This document shows, one piece after another, positions 19,414 through 28,593 of a stretch of 64,000 nt of DNA. Location of the stretch: assembly GCA_017411385.1 (NCBI GenBank), contig JAFQQF010000006.1, positions 114,161-178,160 on the forward strand. Direction: 5' to 3'. The DNA is from Ruminococcus sp. (GTDB taxonomy: Bacteria; Bacillota; Clostridia; Oscillospirales; Acutalibacteraceae). Each line of letters opens with the position of its first letter. Positions within the stretch are counted from its first letter, which is position 1. The notes beneath the pieces are model-generated. The model had not been told where the DNA came from, did not search any database, and was given only the letters and a program-made list of their open reading frames with translations. A program made the position numbers and the translations under genes.

Positions 19414-20089
19414 TCAGAATAAAAAGGGACGTATAATAGTAATAGAGGGACTTGACGGTTCAGGTAAGGGAACTCAGTCTAAAATTCTCTTGGAGAAATT
19501 AGCTGAAAAATATAAGGTGAGAAAAATCTCTTTTCCCGACTACGAAAGCCCTGCTTCTTACCCTGTAAGAATGTATTTGGGCGGTGAATTCGGCAACGAT
19601 GCTTCCTGTGTGAATTCCTATGCGGCGGCATCCTTTTATGCTGTTGACAGAGTTGCAAGCTTCCTCAAGGACTGGAAGCAGGATTACGAGAACGGCACGG
19701 TTTTTGTGCTGGACAGATATGTAACCTCGAATATGATATATATGCCTGCAAAGCTTCCGAAGTGCGAGTGGAACTCTTTCCTTTCGTGGCTTGCAGATTT
19801 TGAATATGACAAGCTGGGACTTCCAAAGCCCATAGGTGTAATCTACCTCGATATGCCCACAGATATTTCTCAGAAGCTTATGACAGGCAGATACAATAGT
19901 GACGAGTCTAAAAAGGATTTGCACGAAAAGGATGTTACATTCCTCAACGCTTGCCGCGAAAGTGCTCTCTATGCCGCTGAAAATCAGGGTTGGACAGTTA
20001 TTCCTTGCAGTGATGGAGTTGAGCCCTTCACCATTGAGGAAATTGCAGAGAAAGTGTATGAAACAGCCTGTGACTTTCTGCAGGATTGA
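19403..20089 (+). CDS. tmk: Thymidylate kinase
   Basis: Phosphorylates dTMP to dTDP. 228 residues; P-loop IEGLDGSGKGTQS at about 14-26, DR motif in VLDRYVTSNM, and a lid region around MTGRYNSDESKKDLHEKD. It is a somewhat divergent form, with a Lys rather than Ser after the P-loop Gly and an unusual lid. It starts inside the last codons of thyX and has no strong ribosome site of its own, so it likely depends on thyX translation. Confidence 0.9.
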   Translation: MENNQNKKGRIIVIEGLDGSGKGTQSKILLEKLAEKYKVRKISFPDYESPASYPVRMYLGGEFGNDASCVNSYAAASFYAVDRVASFLKDWKQDYENGTVFVLDRYVTSNMIYMPAKLPKCEWNSFLSWLADFEYDKLGLPKPIGVIYLDMPTDISQKLMTGRYNSDESKKDLHEKDVTFLNACRESALYAAENQGWTVIPCSDGVEPFTIEEIAEKVYETACDFLQD

Positions 20090-20113
20090 TAATTTATACT
20101 TACGGAGGACACG

Positions 20114-20665
20114 ATGTTCTATTGTTTTTTAGCAGATGGATTTGAAGAAATAGAAGCCATAACCACAGTTGATATGCTCCGCCGTGCAGGGGTTGATATG
20201 AAAACCGTAGCGGTGACAGGGGATGCTTCCCTCACGGTTACAGGTGCTCACAGCATCCCTGTTACAGCAGATATGCACATAAGTGACGCGAACACATCTG
20301 ACCTTTGCGGTGTTTTTCTGCCCGGAGGTATGCCGGGTACTACAAACCTTGATGAAAACAGCAAGGTAAGGGAGCTTGTAGCTTTCTGTGCAGATAACGA
20401 TAAATACATTTTTGCTATCTGTGCCGCTCCCTCAGTTTTAGGTCACATGGGACTGCTCAAAGGCAGAAAAGCTACCTGCTACCCCGGCTTTGAGTCTGAG
20501 CTTGCAGGTGCTCATTATTGCGATGCTCCTTGTGTGCAGGACAATAAAATTATCACAGGCAAGGGCCCCGGTGCAACGGTTGGTTTTGCATCAATGATTA
20601 TTACCGAGCTTTGCTCTGATGATGCTTCAAAGATGCTCAGAGCTTCAATGCAGTGCAATGAGTAA
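20114..20665 (+). CDS. DJ-1/PfpI family protein
   Basis: 183 residues of the DJ-1 subfamily (YajL/ThiJ type). The reactive cysteine is Cys103 in AICAAPSVLG and Glu12 is in ADGFEEIEA. PGGMPGT and the ITGKGPGAT stretch are also typical. Homologues are oxidative-stress proteins or glyoxalase/deglycase-like enzymes; the exact reaction cannot be told from sequence. GGAGGA precedes the ATG. Its end overlaps the FTHF ligase start by eight bases. Confidence 0.9.
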   Translation: MFYCFLADGFEEIEAITTVDMLRRAGVDMKTVAVTGDASLTVTGAHSIPVTADMHISDANTSDLCGVFLPGGMPGTTNLDENSKVRELVAFCADNDKYIFAICAAPSVLGHMGLLKGRKATCYPGFESELAGAHYCDAPCVQDNKIITGKGPGATVGFASMIITELCSDDASKMLRASMQCNE

Positions 20666-21242
20666 GATTTATGATGAAAAGGTAAAGCTTCGTCAGCATT
20701 ACCGCTCAATGCGAGATAAAATGACGCCTGAGTACAAGCACAGCCTTGACATTGAACTTGCAAGCCGATTGTTGTGTACCCGTGAATATATGAAGGCAAA
20801 AACCCTCCTTGCATACGTTGCAAAGAAGGGAGAGGTTGAAACACGCGGGATAATTCATGCCGCCTTTGCTAACAAAAAGCAGGTAGCCTGTCCTCGGTGT
20901 GAAGGCGAAGGAGTTATGAAGTTCTATCTCATCTCATCTATGGATGATTTGGTTGAGGGCAAATTTGGTCTTCTGGAGCCTGACACGAGCAAGTGCAGAC
21001 TCCTTGAGGATTTTGACAAGTCTGTTTGCCTTGTGCCTGCATTCACATTTGACCCTCAGGGGTATCGTTTGGGTTACGGTGCAGGTTACTACGACCGCTT
21101 CCTCAGCACATACAAGGGCACAAGCGCAGGACTTTGCTATGCAAGCTTTGTGAAGTGGGATTTGCCCTGCGAGCCTCACGATGCGAAGGTTCAGCTTCTT
21201 GTAACAGACAGATATGCACGGCACACAGCCGATAAGATATAA
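20658..21242 (+). CDS. 5-formyltetrahydrofolate cyclo-ligase
   Basis: Converts 5-formyl-THF to 5,10-methenyl-THF with ATP, returning a storage folate to the pool that ThyX draws on. 194 residues from the ATG at 20658; the frame is open 13 codons upstream but that reads through the end of the DJ-1 gene. Basic N-terminal K-x-R motif (KVKLRQHYRSMRDKM) and the ATP-binding GYRLGYGAGYYDRFL signature are visible. The overlap with the DJ-1 stop suggests coupling. Confidence 0.92.
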   Translation: MSKIYDEKVKLRQHYRSMRDKMTPEYKHSLDIELASRLLCTREYMKAKTLLAYVAKKGEVETRGIIHAAFANKKQVACPRCEGEGVMKFYLISSMDDLVEGKFGLLEPDTSKCRLLEDFDKSVCLVPAFTFDPQGYRLGYGAGYYDRFLSTYKGTSAGLCYASFVKWDLPCEPHDAKVQLLVTDRYARHTADKI

Positions 21243-21266
21243 ACAAAAACCTTTGGAGGTGTTTGT

Positions 21267-22631
21267 ATGAGTGAAAATATGGACAACCGCGATAACCTGA
21301 ATCAAGAGGAAATTCGCCTGTATCGTCAGCGTAGGGTAGACCAGTTCAAAATGCAGATACAGGAGGATGAGCCTGCTTCTCAGGAAGCATCCTCGGATTT
21401 TTCTGACGAGATTACCTCTTTTTCTGATGAAACCACAAGAGCACAGATTGAGCGTGACTCAAAGCGAGAGCTCAAACGTCAGAAGAATGAAGAGAAGAAG
21501 ATTCTCAGAATCAAATCAGGACAGAACAAAAAGGTATACAGAATAGCGTGGATTGCTGTTGTAATTATCCTTTCTGTGGTAATGTCCCAGTTTCTGATTA
21601 TCGGAAGTAACGATTTTCTTGCAATTACCAGAGAGGATGAGAGTCCTGCCACAGTAATTGTTGAGGCTGACGATAAGGTACCCGATATTGCCAAGAAGCT
21701 TCAGAAAAAAGGTGTTATCAATTCCACAGGCTTCTTTACTCTTTTTGCTAATATCACAGGTAAAATTGACAACGTAGAGCCTGGTGTTTATCAGATTGCA
21801 AAGAATAAAGACTACCTTGCAATTCTCAATCACCTTCAGTACACAGGCAATCGCCAGAACACTATTACCCTTCAGATTCCCGAAGGCACAAATGTTCTTG
21901 ATTTGGCACATCTTTTGTATGAATCAGGCGTTACCTATGATGTAGACGAGTTCCTCCGTCTTTGCAACAGCAATGAATTCGACGAGGATTATGCTTTCCT
22001 TCAGGATTTGTCCGATAACCCTGTTCGTATTTATAAGCTTGAGGGCTATTTGTTCCCCGATACCTACGAGTTCTATGTTGACGAAGCTCCCGACGTTACA
22101 ATCAGACGTTTCCTTAATAACTTCGAAACAAGAATTACAGAAACAAAGTTCGAGGTTAAGGGCTACAGCGAGCCTGTTACAATTTATCAGCTTATTAACG
22201 ATAAGAGAGAATATAATCTTGAAGAAATAATCAATATGGCGGCTATTGTTCAGGGCGAGTCTGCAAACTCCGAGGAAATGTTCAAGGTTTCCTCTGTAAT
22301 CCACAACCGTCTTGATTACGGTCCCCAGTATGATATTCATACTCTTGGTATGGACTCAACCGCTTATTATCCCTATAAAAACGAGGATGCTGTGCCCGAG
22401 GATGAGCTTGAAAGCTTTGTAAGCACCTATGGCACCTACGAAAAAGAAGGTCTGCCTGTGGGTGCAATCAACTCTCCCGGTGCAGATGCAATCATTGCCG
22501 CTGTTGCTCCCTCAGATACAGATTATCTGTACTTTTGCCACGGTGTAGAAGCAGACGGCTCAATAACATCTTACTTTGCTTCTGACTACAGCACCCACCT
22601 TTCAAATCTTTCCAAAGCAGGACTGAACTGA
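21267..22631 (+). CDS. mltG: Endolytic murein transglycosylase MltG
   Basis: Cuts nascent glycan strands and is thought to set their length. 454 residues: an acidic cytoplasmic tail of about 90 residues, one membrane segment at 91-112, a LysM-like region (VPDIAKKLQKKGVINS), then the YceG domain with MAAIVQGESAN in place of the more common IVEKE motif, followed by VIHNRL and NSPGADAIIAAVAPSDTDYLYFC. GGAGG precedes the ATG. The stop is two bases from the U32 gene; mltG next to U32 proteins is also seen in Bacillus (yrrL to yrrO). Confidence 0.92.
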   Translation: MSENMDNRDNLNQEEIRLYRQRRVDQFKMQIQEDEPASQEASSDFSDEITSFSDETTRAQIERDSKRELKRQKNEEKKILRIKSGQNKKVYRIAWIAVVIILSVVMSQFLIIGSNDFLAITREDESPATVIVEADDKVPDIAKKLQKKGVINSTGFFTLFANITGKIDNVEPGVYQIAKNKDYLAILNHLQYTGNRQNTITLQIPEGTNVLDLAHLLYESGVTYDVDEFLRLCNSNEFDEDYAFLQDLSDNPVRIYKLEGYLFPDTYEFYVDEAPDVTIRRFLNNFETRITETKFEVKGYSEPVTIYQLINDKREYNLEEIINMAAIVQGESANSEEMFKVSSVIHNRLDYGPQYDIHTLGMDSTAYYPYKNEDAVPEDELESFVSTYGTYEKEGLPVGAINSPGADAIIAAVAPSDTDYLYFCHGVEADGSITSYFASDYSTHLSNLSKAGLN

Positions 22632-22633
22632 TA

Positions 22634-23866
22634 ATGAACGAACATATTATAAAACCCGAAATCCTTGCTCCTGCAGGGGATGAAGAAGCATTGCAGGCGG
22701 CATTAAGATTCGGTGCAGATGCAGTGTACGTAGGTGCACAGCAGTTTGGTATGAGAACCTCGCCTAAAAACTTTGATGAGGTTTCCTTGCCCCGTGCGGT
22801 AAAGCATGCTCACACTTTAGGCAAAAAGCTGTACCTTGTCTGCAATGTTCTGCCGCGTGAACCTCAGCTTCACCTTTTGCCCGACTTTCTCACCTTTGCA
22901 CAGGAGTGCGGGGTGGATGCTCTGATTATTGCCGATTTGGGCGTGTTTGAGCTTGCTAAAAGGTACGCTCCCAACACTCCCCGTCACGTCAGCACTCAGG
23001 CAGGCATTGTCAACAGCGAAACCGCAAAGGCTTTCTACAATATGGGTGCAAGCCGAGTGGTTTTAGCCCGTGAGCTTTCCTTTGAGGAAATCGCACAGAT
23101 TCGTGCTAATATTCCCAAAGAGCTTGAAATTGAGTGCTTTGTTCACGGCGCAATGTGTGTAAGCTTCTCGGGCAGATGCCTTATTTCCGAGTACCTTACA
23201 GGCAGGGATCCCAATAGAGGCGATTGCTCTCAGCCTTGCAGATGGAAGTACCATCTTTACGAAGAAAACAGAGAGGGCAATTACTTCCCTGTAGAAGAGG
23301 ATAACGGCGGTACATTCCTTTATAACTCCAAGGATATGTGTATGATAGATTATATCCCCGAGCTTGTAAAAGCAGGCATCAGCAGTTTCAAGATTGAGGG
23401 CAGAGCAAAGACAGCATATTATAGTGCGGTTGCTACCAATGCTTACCGACAGGCTGTGGACGCATACTTTGAAAGTGGACTGAAGGATGATTTCAAAACT
23501 CCCGATAATATCCGCGAGGAGCTTGAAAAGATAAGCCACCGTGATTACAGCACAGGCTTCTACCTTGGTACAACACCCGGTCAGAACACCTCCTCGGGCG
23601 GATACATTCGTCACTATGATTTAGTAGCTCTTTGCGAAGAAGAGTGTGACTTCGGCGGTGTAATCACTCAGCGTAATAAGTTCTATCTTGGTGATGAGGT
23701 TGACGTGCTTCCCCCAAGCGGTATTCCTTTCACAGTTGTTATAAAAAAGCTTGTGAACGAATACGGTCAAGAAGTTGACTCCACACCACATCCAATGCAA
23801 AAACTTGAGCTTCATTGCGATAAAAAAATCCCTGCAGGCTCCTTCCTGCGAGTTAAACGTAAATAA
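22634..23866 (+). CDS. Peptidase U32 family protein (TrhP-like tRNA hydroxylation)
   Basis: 410 residues. The U32 signature is intact: ECFVHGAMCVSFSGRC, LISEYLTGRDPNRGDC and SQPCRWKY, with the Cys cluster thought to hold an iron-sulfur centre. FKIEGRAKTAYYSA is also typical. Members next to mltG in Firmicutes (YrrN/YrrO, TrhP) make 5-hydroxyuridine at position 34 of tRNAs from prephenate-derived chemistry; protease activity is reported only for a few. I favour the tRNA role from context. An IR-containing dispersed repeat begins right after the stop. Confidence 0.85.
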   Translation: MNEHIIKPEILAPAGDEEALQAALRFGADAVYVGAQQFGMRTSPKNFDEVSLPRAVKHAHTLGKKLYLVCNVLPREPQLHLLPDFLTFAQECGVDALIIADLGVFELAKRYAPNTPRHVSTQAGIVNSETAKAFYNMGASRVVLARELSFEEIAQIRANIPKELEIECFVHGAMCVSFSGRCLISEYLTGRDPNRGDCSQPCRWKYHLYEENREGNYFPVEEDNGGTFLYNSKDMCMIDYIPELVKAGISSFKIEGRAKTAYYSAVATNAYRQAVDAYFESGLKDDFKTPDNIREELEKISHRDYSTGFYLGTTPGQNTSSGGYIRHYDLVALCEEECDFGGVITQRNKFYLGDEVDVLPPSGIPFTVVIKKLVNEYGQEVDSTPHPMQKLELHCDKKIPAGSFLRVKRK

Positions 23867-23926
23867 GCCTCCCTTGCCTAAAGGGAGGTGGGTTTTGCCT
23901 TGGGCGAAACTCGGAGGGATTGTAAA
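23867..23926 (+). repeat. Dispersed intergenic repeat, copy 1
   Basis: GCCTCCCTTGCCTAAAGGGAGG begins right after the U32 stop codon and ends with GGAGGGATTGTAAA. CCTCCCTT (23868-23875) pairs with AAGGGAGG (23881-23888). A close copy lies at 57437-57494 and a diverged one near 26950. It may also act as the terminator for the U32 transcript. Confidence 0.7.
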
Positions 23927-23979
23927 CATAATGGGCATAAATGAGCGTTCTTTTTTGTTAAAAGATTATTCTGCCTCTA

Positions 23980-24008
23980 TTGACAATCCCTTTTGTTATA
24001 GCTATAAT
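23980..24008 (+). promoter_or_regulatory. Consensus promoter for alaS
   Basis: TTGACA at 23980-23985, exactly 17 bases, TATAAT at 24003-24008. Both boxes match the sigma-A consensus perfectly, suiting a leader that is controlled downstream by termination. Confidence 0.92.
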
Positions 24009-24011
24009 ATC

Positions 24012-24262
24012 AACAGATATTGCAAAAAGCGTTGACGGGACGAGATGTTTCATTTGCCCACTCAGAGAGAGCACCCATCGGCTGGAAGGTGCTCAGGTGT
24101 AAAGATTCATCAGCCACCCCTGAGCATCGTGCGAAGAGTACGACGTATATCTGCGTTAAAGATAACCGAGCGGATGCATTATATTGTAATGCGTCAATCA
24201 GGGTGGTACCGCAGGAATTATACTCTTGTCCCTATTTTGGGGCAGGAGTTTTTTTATTTTTA
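24012..24262 (+). promoter_or_regulatory. T-box riboswitch for alaS
   Basis: Leader RNA that senses uncharged tRNA(Ala). Stem I has the AGAGAG and CACCCATCGGCTGGAAGGTG apical features. The T-box bulge sequence GGGTGGTACCGC is at 24201-24212. The terminator is 24222-24257: ACTCTTGTCCC, loop, GGGGCAGGAGT, then a T-run. A GCG at 24153-24155 near the 3' side of stem I is a possible specifier codon, consistent with alanine, but I could not fold the stem with certainty. Confidence 0.93.
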
Positions 24263-24289
24263 CTGTACTTAATTGAAAGGATGATTTAT

Positions 24290-26920
24290 ATGAAGTGGAC
24301 AGGTCTTAACGAGCTCAGAGAAAAGTTCCTTTCCTTTATGGAGAGCAAGGGTTGCCTTCGTTTAGAGAGCTTTCCTCTGATTCCTAAAGACGACAACAGC
24401 CTTCTGCTGATTAACAGCGGTATGGCTCCTATGAAAAAGTATTTTACAGGTGAGGTTACCCCTCCCAGAACAAGGGTTACAACATGCCAGAAGTGCATCC
24501 GTACTCCCGATATCGAGCGCGTTGGTATCACAGCACGTCACGGCACATATTTTGAGATGCTGGGTAACTTTTCTTTCGGCGATTACTTCAAGATTGAGGC
24601 TACTGCTTGGGCTTGGGAGTTCTTCACAGAAGTTCTAGAAATGCCCAAGGAGCTTCTCTATGTTTCTGTTTACGAGGAAGACGACGAAGCCTTTGACATC
24701 TGGACTCAGCGTGTAGGTGTTGATCCCTCGCATATGTGCAGAATGGGTAAGGAAGATAACTTCTGGGAGCACGGCTCAGGTCCCTGCGGTCCTTGTTCCG
24801 AGATTTACTTTGACAGAGGCCCTGAGAAGGGTTGCGGCTCACCCGATTGTAAGGTAGGCTGTGAGTGTGACCGCTTTGTTGAGGTTTGGAACCTTGTGTT
24901 TACTCAGTTTGAGAGTGACGGCAAGGGTAACTACACACCCCTTGAGCATCCCAACATCGACACAGGTATGGGACTTGAGCGTCTTGCTTGTGTAATGCAG
25001 GGTGTAGATAACCTCTTCCTTGTTGACACAGTTCAGAATATTATGAAGCATATCTCCTCGGTTGTAGGCGTTGAGTACGGCACTGATGATAAGAAGGACA
25101 TTTCTCTGCGTGTTATCACAGACCACATCCGCTCCACAACCTTTATGATTGGTGACGGTGTAATGCCCTCAAACGAAGGCAGAGGCTATGTTCTCCGTCG
25201 ACTTCTCCGCCGTGCCGCACGTCACGGCAGACTCCTCGGTTACAACAAACCCTTCCTCTATGAAATCTGTTCCACAGTTATCAAGGAGAACGAGTCTGCA
25301 TATCCCGAGCTCAAAGAGAAGGAAGAGTTCATCACAAAGCTCATCCGTGTTGAGGAGGAGAACTTCGCAAAGACAATCGAGCAGGGCTTTGCAATGCTTG
25401 ATTCTATCATTACAAAGGGCGATGTAAAGGTACTCTCCGGTGAGGATACCTTCAAGCTCAACGATACCTTCGGTTTCCCTGTTGACCTTACCCGTGAGAT
25501 TCTGGCTGAAAAAGGTATTGCTGTTGATACAGACCGCTTCTATGAGCTTTTGACTGAGCAGAAAAAACGCTCAAGAGATGCAAGAAAGAACGCAGGTGCA
25601 GATGCTTGGATTTCTGACAGCGTAGACCTTTCCGACATTTCTGCAACAGAGTTTGTGGGCTACAAAGACTACACCTGTGATGCTAAAATCAAGGCTATCA
25701 TTGTAAACGGTGAGCGTGAGGTTGCCGCATCTGAGGGTGACAAGGTGATTGTTGTTCTTGACAAAACTCCCTTCTATGCAGAGAGCGGCGGACAGGTGGG
25801 CGACACAGGTGTAATCGTTATCGGTGAAACTGAGGTTGAGGTAACCAACACCACCAAGGACCACGCAGGCATCTTTATGCACGCTGGAATTGTTACAAAG
25901 GGTAGCTTTGCAGTAGACGATTGTGCCAAGGCTTCTATTGATGCTGACCGCAGAATGGCTATTATGCGTAACCATACAGCAGCACATCTTCTTCAGGCAG
26001 CCCTCAGACAGGTTCTCGGCAACCATGTTGAGCAGGCAGGACAGCTTGTAAACGATGTGGCAGTTCGTTTTGACTTTACTCATTTCTCAGCTTTGACAGC
26101 TTCTGAGCTTGCACAGGTTGAGGAGCTTGTAAATAAATATATCTTCGATGCAATTCCCGTTGTAACCCGTGAAATGCCTATTGCAGAGGCAAAGGAAATG
26201 GGTGCAATGGCTCTGTTTGGCGAAAAATACGGCGATGTGGTTCGTGTTGTTAACGCTGAGAATTGCTCCGTTGAGCTTTGCGGCGGTACTCACGTGGATA
26301 ATACAGCAAAGCTCGGACTCTTCAAGATTCGCTCCGAAGGTTCGGTTGCCGCAGGTGTTCGCCGTATTGAGGCTCGCACAGGTGACGGTGTACTCGAAAT
26401 GATTACAAACCTTATCGGCACAATCGCTCAGTGCTCACAGACCTTGAAAATTAGCAATGTAAAGGATCTTCCCGCAGGCTGCGAGAAGCTTATGGACGAG
26501 CTCAAAGCAAAGGATAAGAGAATTGCTGAGCTTGAAAACCAGATTGCCGCAGGCAGAATTGCAAGCCTTGTTGATAAGGCAGAGGATATTGACGGAGTTA
26601 AGGTCCTCACAGAGAAGCTTCAGGATGCCGATGCAGATATGCTCCGCAATATGTGCTCTATGGTAACCGATAAGTTTGCAAACGCAGTTGTCCTCATTGC
26701 AGGAATAAATGGCGAGAAGCTGACTCTTTGCTGTGCTTGCGGTAAAGAAGCAGTTGCAAAGGGTATCAAGGCAGGTAATGTAGTTAAGGCTGCTGCAGTT
26801 GTTACAGGCGGTAACGGTGGCGGTAAGCCCGATATGGCTATGGCTGGCGGAAAGGATATCACAAAGGTTGACGAAGCTTTGGCATCTGTAAAAGATACCG
26901 TAAAATCAACCCTCGGCTAA
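24290..26920 (+). CDS. alaS: Alanyl-tRNA synthetase
   Basis: Charges tRNA(Ala). 876 residues, normal length. Aminoacylation domain starts GLNELREKFLSFMESKG with CQKCIRTPDIERVG; editing domain has the metal motif NHTAAHLL and CGGTHVDNTA; the C-terminal C-Ala/DHHA1 region includes GGNGGGKPDMAMAGGKD. The frame is open for 90 codons further up, but that runs through the T-box leader, so the ATG at 24290 (GAAAGGA eight bases before) is right. Expression is set by the T-box. Confidence 0.97.
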   Translation: MKWTGLNELREKFLSFMESKGCLRLESFPLIPKDDNSLLLINSGMAPMKKYFTGEVTPPRTRVTTCQKCIRTPDIERVGITARHGTYFEMLGNFSFGDYFKIEATAWAWEFFTEVLEMPKELLYVSVYEEDDEAFDIWTQRVGVDPSHMCRMGKEDNFWEHGSGPCGPCSEIYFDRGPEKGCGSPDCKVGCECDRFVEVWNLVFTQFESDGKGNYTPLEHPNIDTGMGLERLACVMQGVDNLFLVDTVQNIMKHISSVVGVEYGTDDKKDISLRVITDHIRSTTFMIGDGVMPSNEGRGYVLRRLLRRAARHGRLLGYNKPFLYEICSTVIKENESAYPELKEKEEFITKLIRVEEENFAKTIEQGFAMLDSIITKGDVKVLSGEDTFKLNDTFGFPVDLTREILAEKGIAVDTDRFYELLTEQKKRSRDARKNAGADAWISDSVDLSDISATEFVGYKDYTCDAKIKAIIVNGEREVAASEGDKVIVVLDKTPFYAESGGQVGDTGVIVIGETEVEVTNTTKDHAGIFMHAGIVTKGSFAVDDCAKASIDADRRMAIMRNHTAAHLLQAALRQVLGNHVEQAGQLVNDVAVRFDFTHFSALTASELAQVEELVNKYIFDAIPVVTREMPIAEAKEMGAMALFGEKYGDVVRVVNAENCSVELCGGTHVDNTAKLGLFKIRSEGSVAAGVRRIEARTGDGVLEMITNLIGTIAQCSQTLKISNVKDLPAGCEKLMDELKAKDKRIAELENQIAAGRIASLVDKAEDIDGVKVLTEKLQDADADMLRNMCSMVTDKFANAVVLIAGINGEKLTLCCACGKEAVAKGIKAGNVVKAAAVVTGGNGGGKPDMAMAGGKDITKVDEALASVKDTVKSTLG

Positions 26921-26944
26921 GAGTCGGTTATCTCTCAGTGAAAG

Positions 26945-27031
26945 TAACGCCCCTCTTGTGCAAAGGGAGTTGGGTGTTAGCACAAACCGAGAAATCAATT
27001 AATAATGTAGGGGAGGGACTTGCTCCTCCCA
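26945..27031 (+). repeat. Diverged dispersed repeats downstream of alaS
   Basis: Two repeat-like pieces. CCCCTCTTGTGCAAAGGGAG near 26951 resembles the repeats at 23867 and 57437. GGGGAGGGACTTGCTCCTCCC at 27010-27030 is a small palindrome of a kind scattered in clostridial intergenic regions. The remaining bases up to 27038 show nothing further. Confidence 0.5.
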
Positions 27032-27038
27032 AATAATA

Positions 27039-27072
27039 AAAGGTTCCGACTTCTCAGGTCGGAACCTTTTTT
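27039..27072 (+). terminator. Terminator after alaS
   Basis: AAAGGTTCCGAC at 27039-27050, seven-base loop, exact complement at 27058-27069, ending in a T-run of six. Strong intrinsic terminator. Confidence 0.93.
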
Positions 27073-27170
27073 AGTCACTTTCTGTGAATATGTAAAAATA
27101 ATTTAAATACATTTTTGTATGCACTTTTTCTCGGGTTCTCAGTTGTATTAATAGTGAAAGGAGAGATACA

Positions 27171-27656
27171 ATGTCAACAACGGTCGAAAAAAAAGAACGG
27201 GCAGAACAGATTATAAGACAGCATGCTGATATGATTTATCGCATAGCTTTGAATAATCTGAAAAATCCTGCTGACGCTGAAGATATTTTTCAGGAAGTTG
27301 CTTTAACCTTGCTGACAAAGGATGCTCCTCTTTTTGATGATGCGCACATCAAAAACTGGCTCATACGCGTAACGATTAACAAGTGTAATAATTTTCGCAG
27401 AACTCCGTGGCAAAGCAGAACAGAGCCTTTGAGTCTTTATACTGATATAACCACAGAGCAAAACAATTCAATGCTCGAATTACTCTTCTGTTTGCCTAAA
27501 AAGTACAGAAACATAATTTACCTGTACTATTATGAGGAGTATACTGTCCCCGAAATCGCTCAGCTTCTCAATGAAAATAAAAATACTGTTAATTCCAAGT
27601 TACAGCGTGCCCGTAAGAAACTCAGAGAAATACTTGAAGAAGGTGACAGTCTATGA
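27171..27656 (+). CDS. ECF-type RNA polymerase sigma factor
   Basis: 161 residues with only sigma regions 2 and 4. Region 2: HADMIYRIALNNLKNPADAEDIFQEV; region 4: LPKKYRNIIYLYYYEEYTVPEIAQLL then the recognition helix NKNTVNSKLQRARKKLRE. It would direct polymerase to a small set of stress or envelope promoters. AAAGGAGAG lies ahead of the ATG. Its last four bases overlap the start of the next gene (ATGA), the usual sign of a sigma factor with its own antagonist. I saw no clear ECF-type self-promoter upstream. Confidence 0.92.
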   Translation: MSTTVEKKERAEQIIRQHADMIYRIALNNLKNPADAEDIFQEVALTLLTKDAPLFDDAHIKNWLIRVTINKCNNFRRTPWQSRTEPLSLYTDITTEQNNSMLELLFCLPKKYRNIIYLYYYEEYTVPEIAQLLNENKNTVNSKLQRARKKLREILEEGDSL

Positions 27657-28582
27657 AAGATAACCTTTATACACAAACAATTAAGCATATTAAGGCACCT
27701 GCGAATCTTATTGAAGAAACAGTAAAAGCTATGCAGAGTGTAAATACAGAAAGTGAGGTAATCTCTATGCGCAATAAAAGAACATTCAAATTTGCATCGG
27801 TTATAGCTGCAGCTCTTGCCCTCATTATTACTTTTGGCGCGGTTTCACTGAGCATAGGTGATAATTCAGAGCATAATTTCATTTTGACGGTTGGTGCGGC
27901 ACAGGCTACTGATGATGAAGCAACAGTTGATGAAATTACTAAGGAAGCATATATTAACGTTGGTGAGCTTAAGGGCTTTTCTGATGCAGGAACATCTCTG
28001 CACAAAAAGCAGTATGATGAGAACGGCAATGTTTATTACAATATGTATGAGGGCGAACTTATTTCTCTCAGCGAAGAGTTTACAGTCGATATGACCTGCA
28101 CGGGTGAAAATATCGAAAGCGTTACCTATACAGCACATAACGGTTTTCTTACTTATGATGAAAACTATGTGGGATTAAAGAACGCCATAAAGGTTACTGA
28201 AAACGGGGTTGAAAAAATCGGCGGAACTAACGGCTATAAGTGGGCTTACTCTTGCACTTTTGATTATAATAATCAGCCGAAAAGCTCTTGGGATAAATCA
28301 ACTGTTGTGTTTGAGGATGAAGATGTTGTTGATGGTACAATTCCTCTGAGAATGGCATTTGAGCTCGAATTTGAAGCAGGAGAATACTATGTAAAAATAG
28401 ACAAAAGCACAGGAGCTTGGGATGTTGATGATATATTCGAAAAAGAGTTTAATGCCAAAGCTGATGATTATGCTCTTGATGTAACAGCTAACTTTAAAGA
28501 CGGAACTACCGCAACAAAGACGTTAAAGTTTAAATGTGTAAACGAAGACAATCAGCTATATATGTATGCAATTGAATCTTAA
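27653..28582 (+). CDS. Probable membrane anti-sigma partner, unrecognised extracytoplasmic domain
   Basis: 309 residues. A cytoplasmic N-terminus of about 45 residues (IKAPANLIEETVKAMQS) resembles the short helical anti-sigma segments common in clostridia; one membrane segment follows at about 48-70 (FASVIAAALALIITFGAV). The outer 235 residues are acidic, rich in beta-type sequence, and match no family I know. No zinc HxxxCxxC motif. It overlaps the sigma gene by four bases. The anti-sigma role is inferred from position and layout. Confidence 0.7.
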   Translation: MKDNLYTQTIKHIKAPANLIEETVKAMQSVNTESEVISMRNKRTFKFASVIAAALALIITFGAVSLSIGDNSEHNFILTVGAAQATDDEATVDEITKEAYINVGELKGFSDAGTSLHKKQYDENGNVYYNMYEGELISLSEEFTVDMTCTGENIESVTYTAHNGFLTYDENYVGLKNAIKVTENGVEKIGGTNGYKWAYSCTFDYNNQPKSSWDKSTVVFEDEDVVDGTIPLRMAFELEFEAGEYYVKIDKSTGAWDVDDIFEKEFNAKADDYALDVTANFKDGTTATKTLKFKCVNEDNQLYMYAIES

Positions 28583-28593
28583 GCATTAATCAA

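Noticed and set aside
24020-24289. N-terminal extension of AlaS by 90 residues
   Set aside because: It translates the T-box leader, including stem I and the terminator. The accepted start has a ribosome site and the normal AlaS N-terminus.
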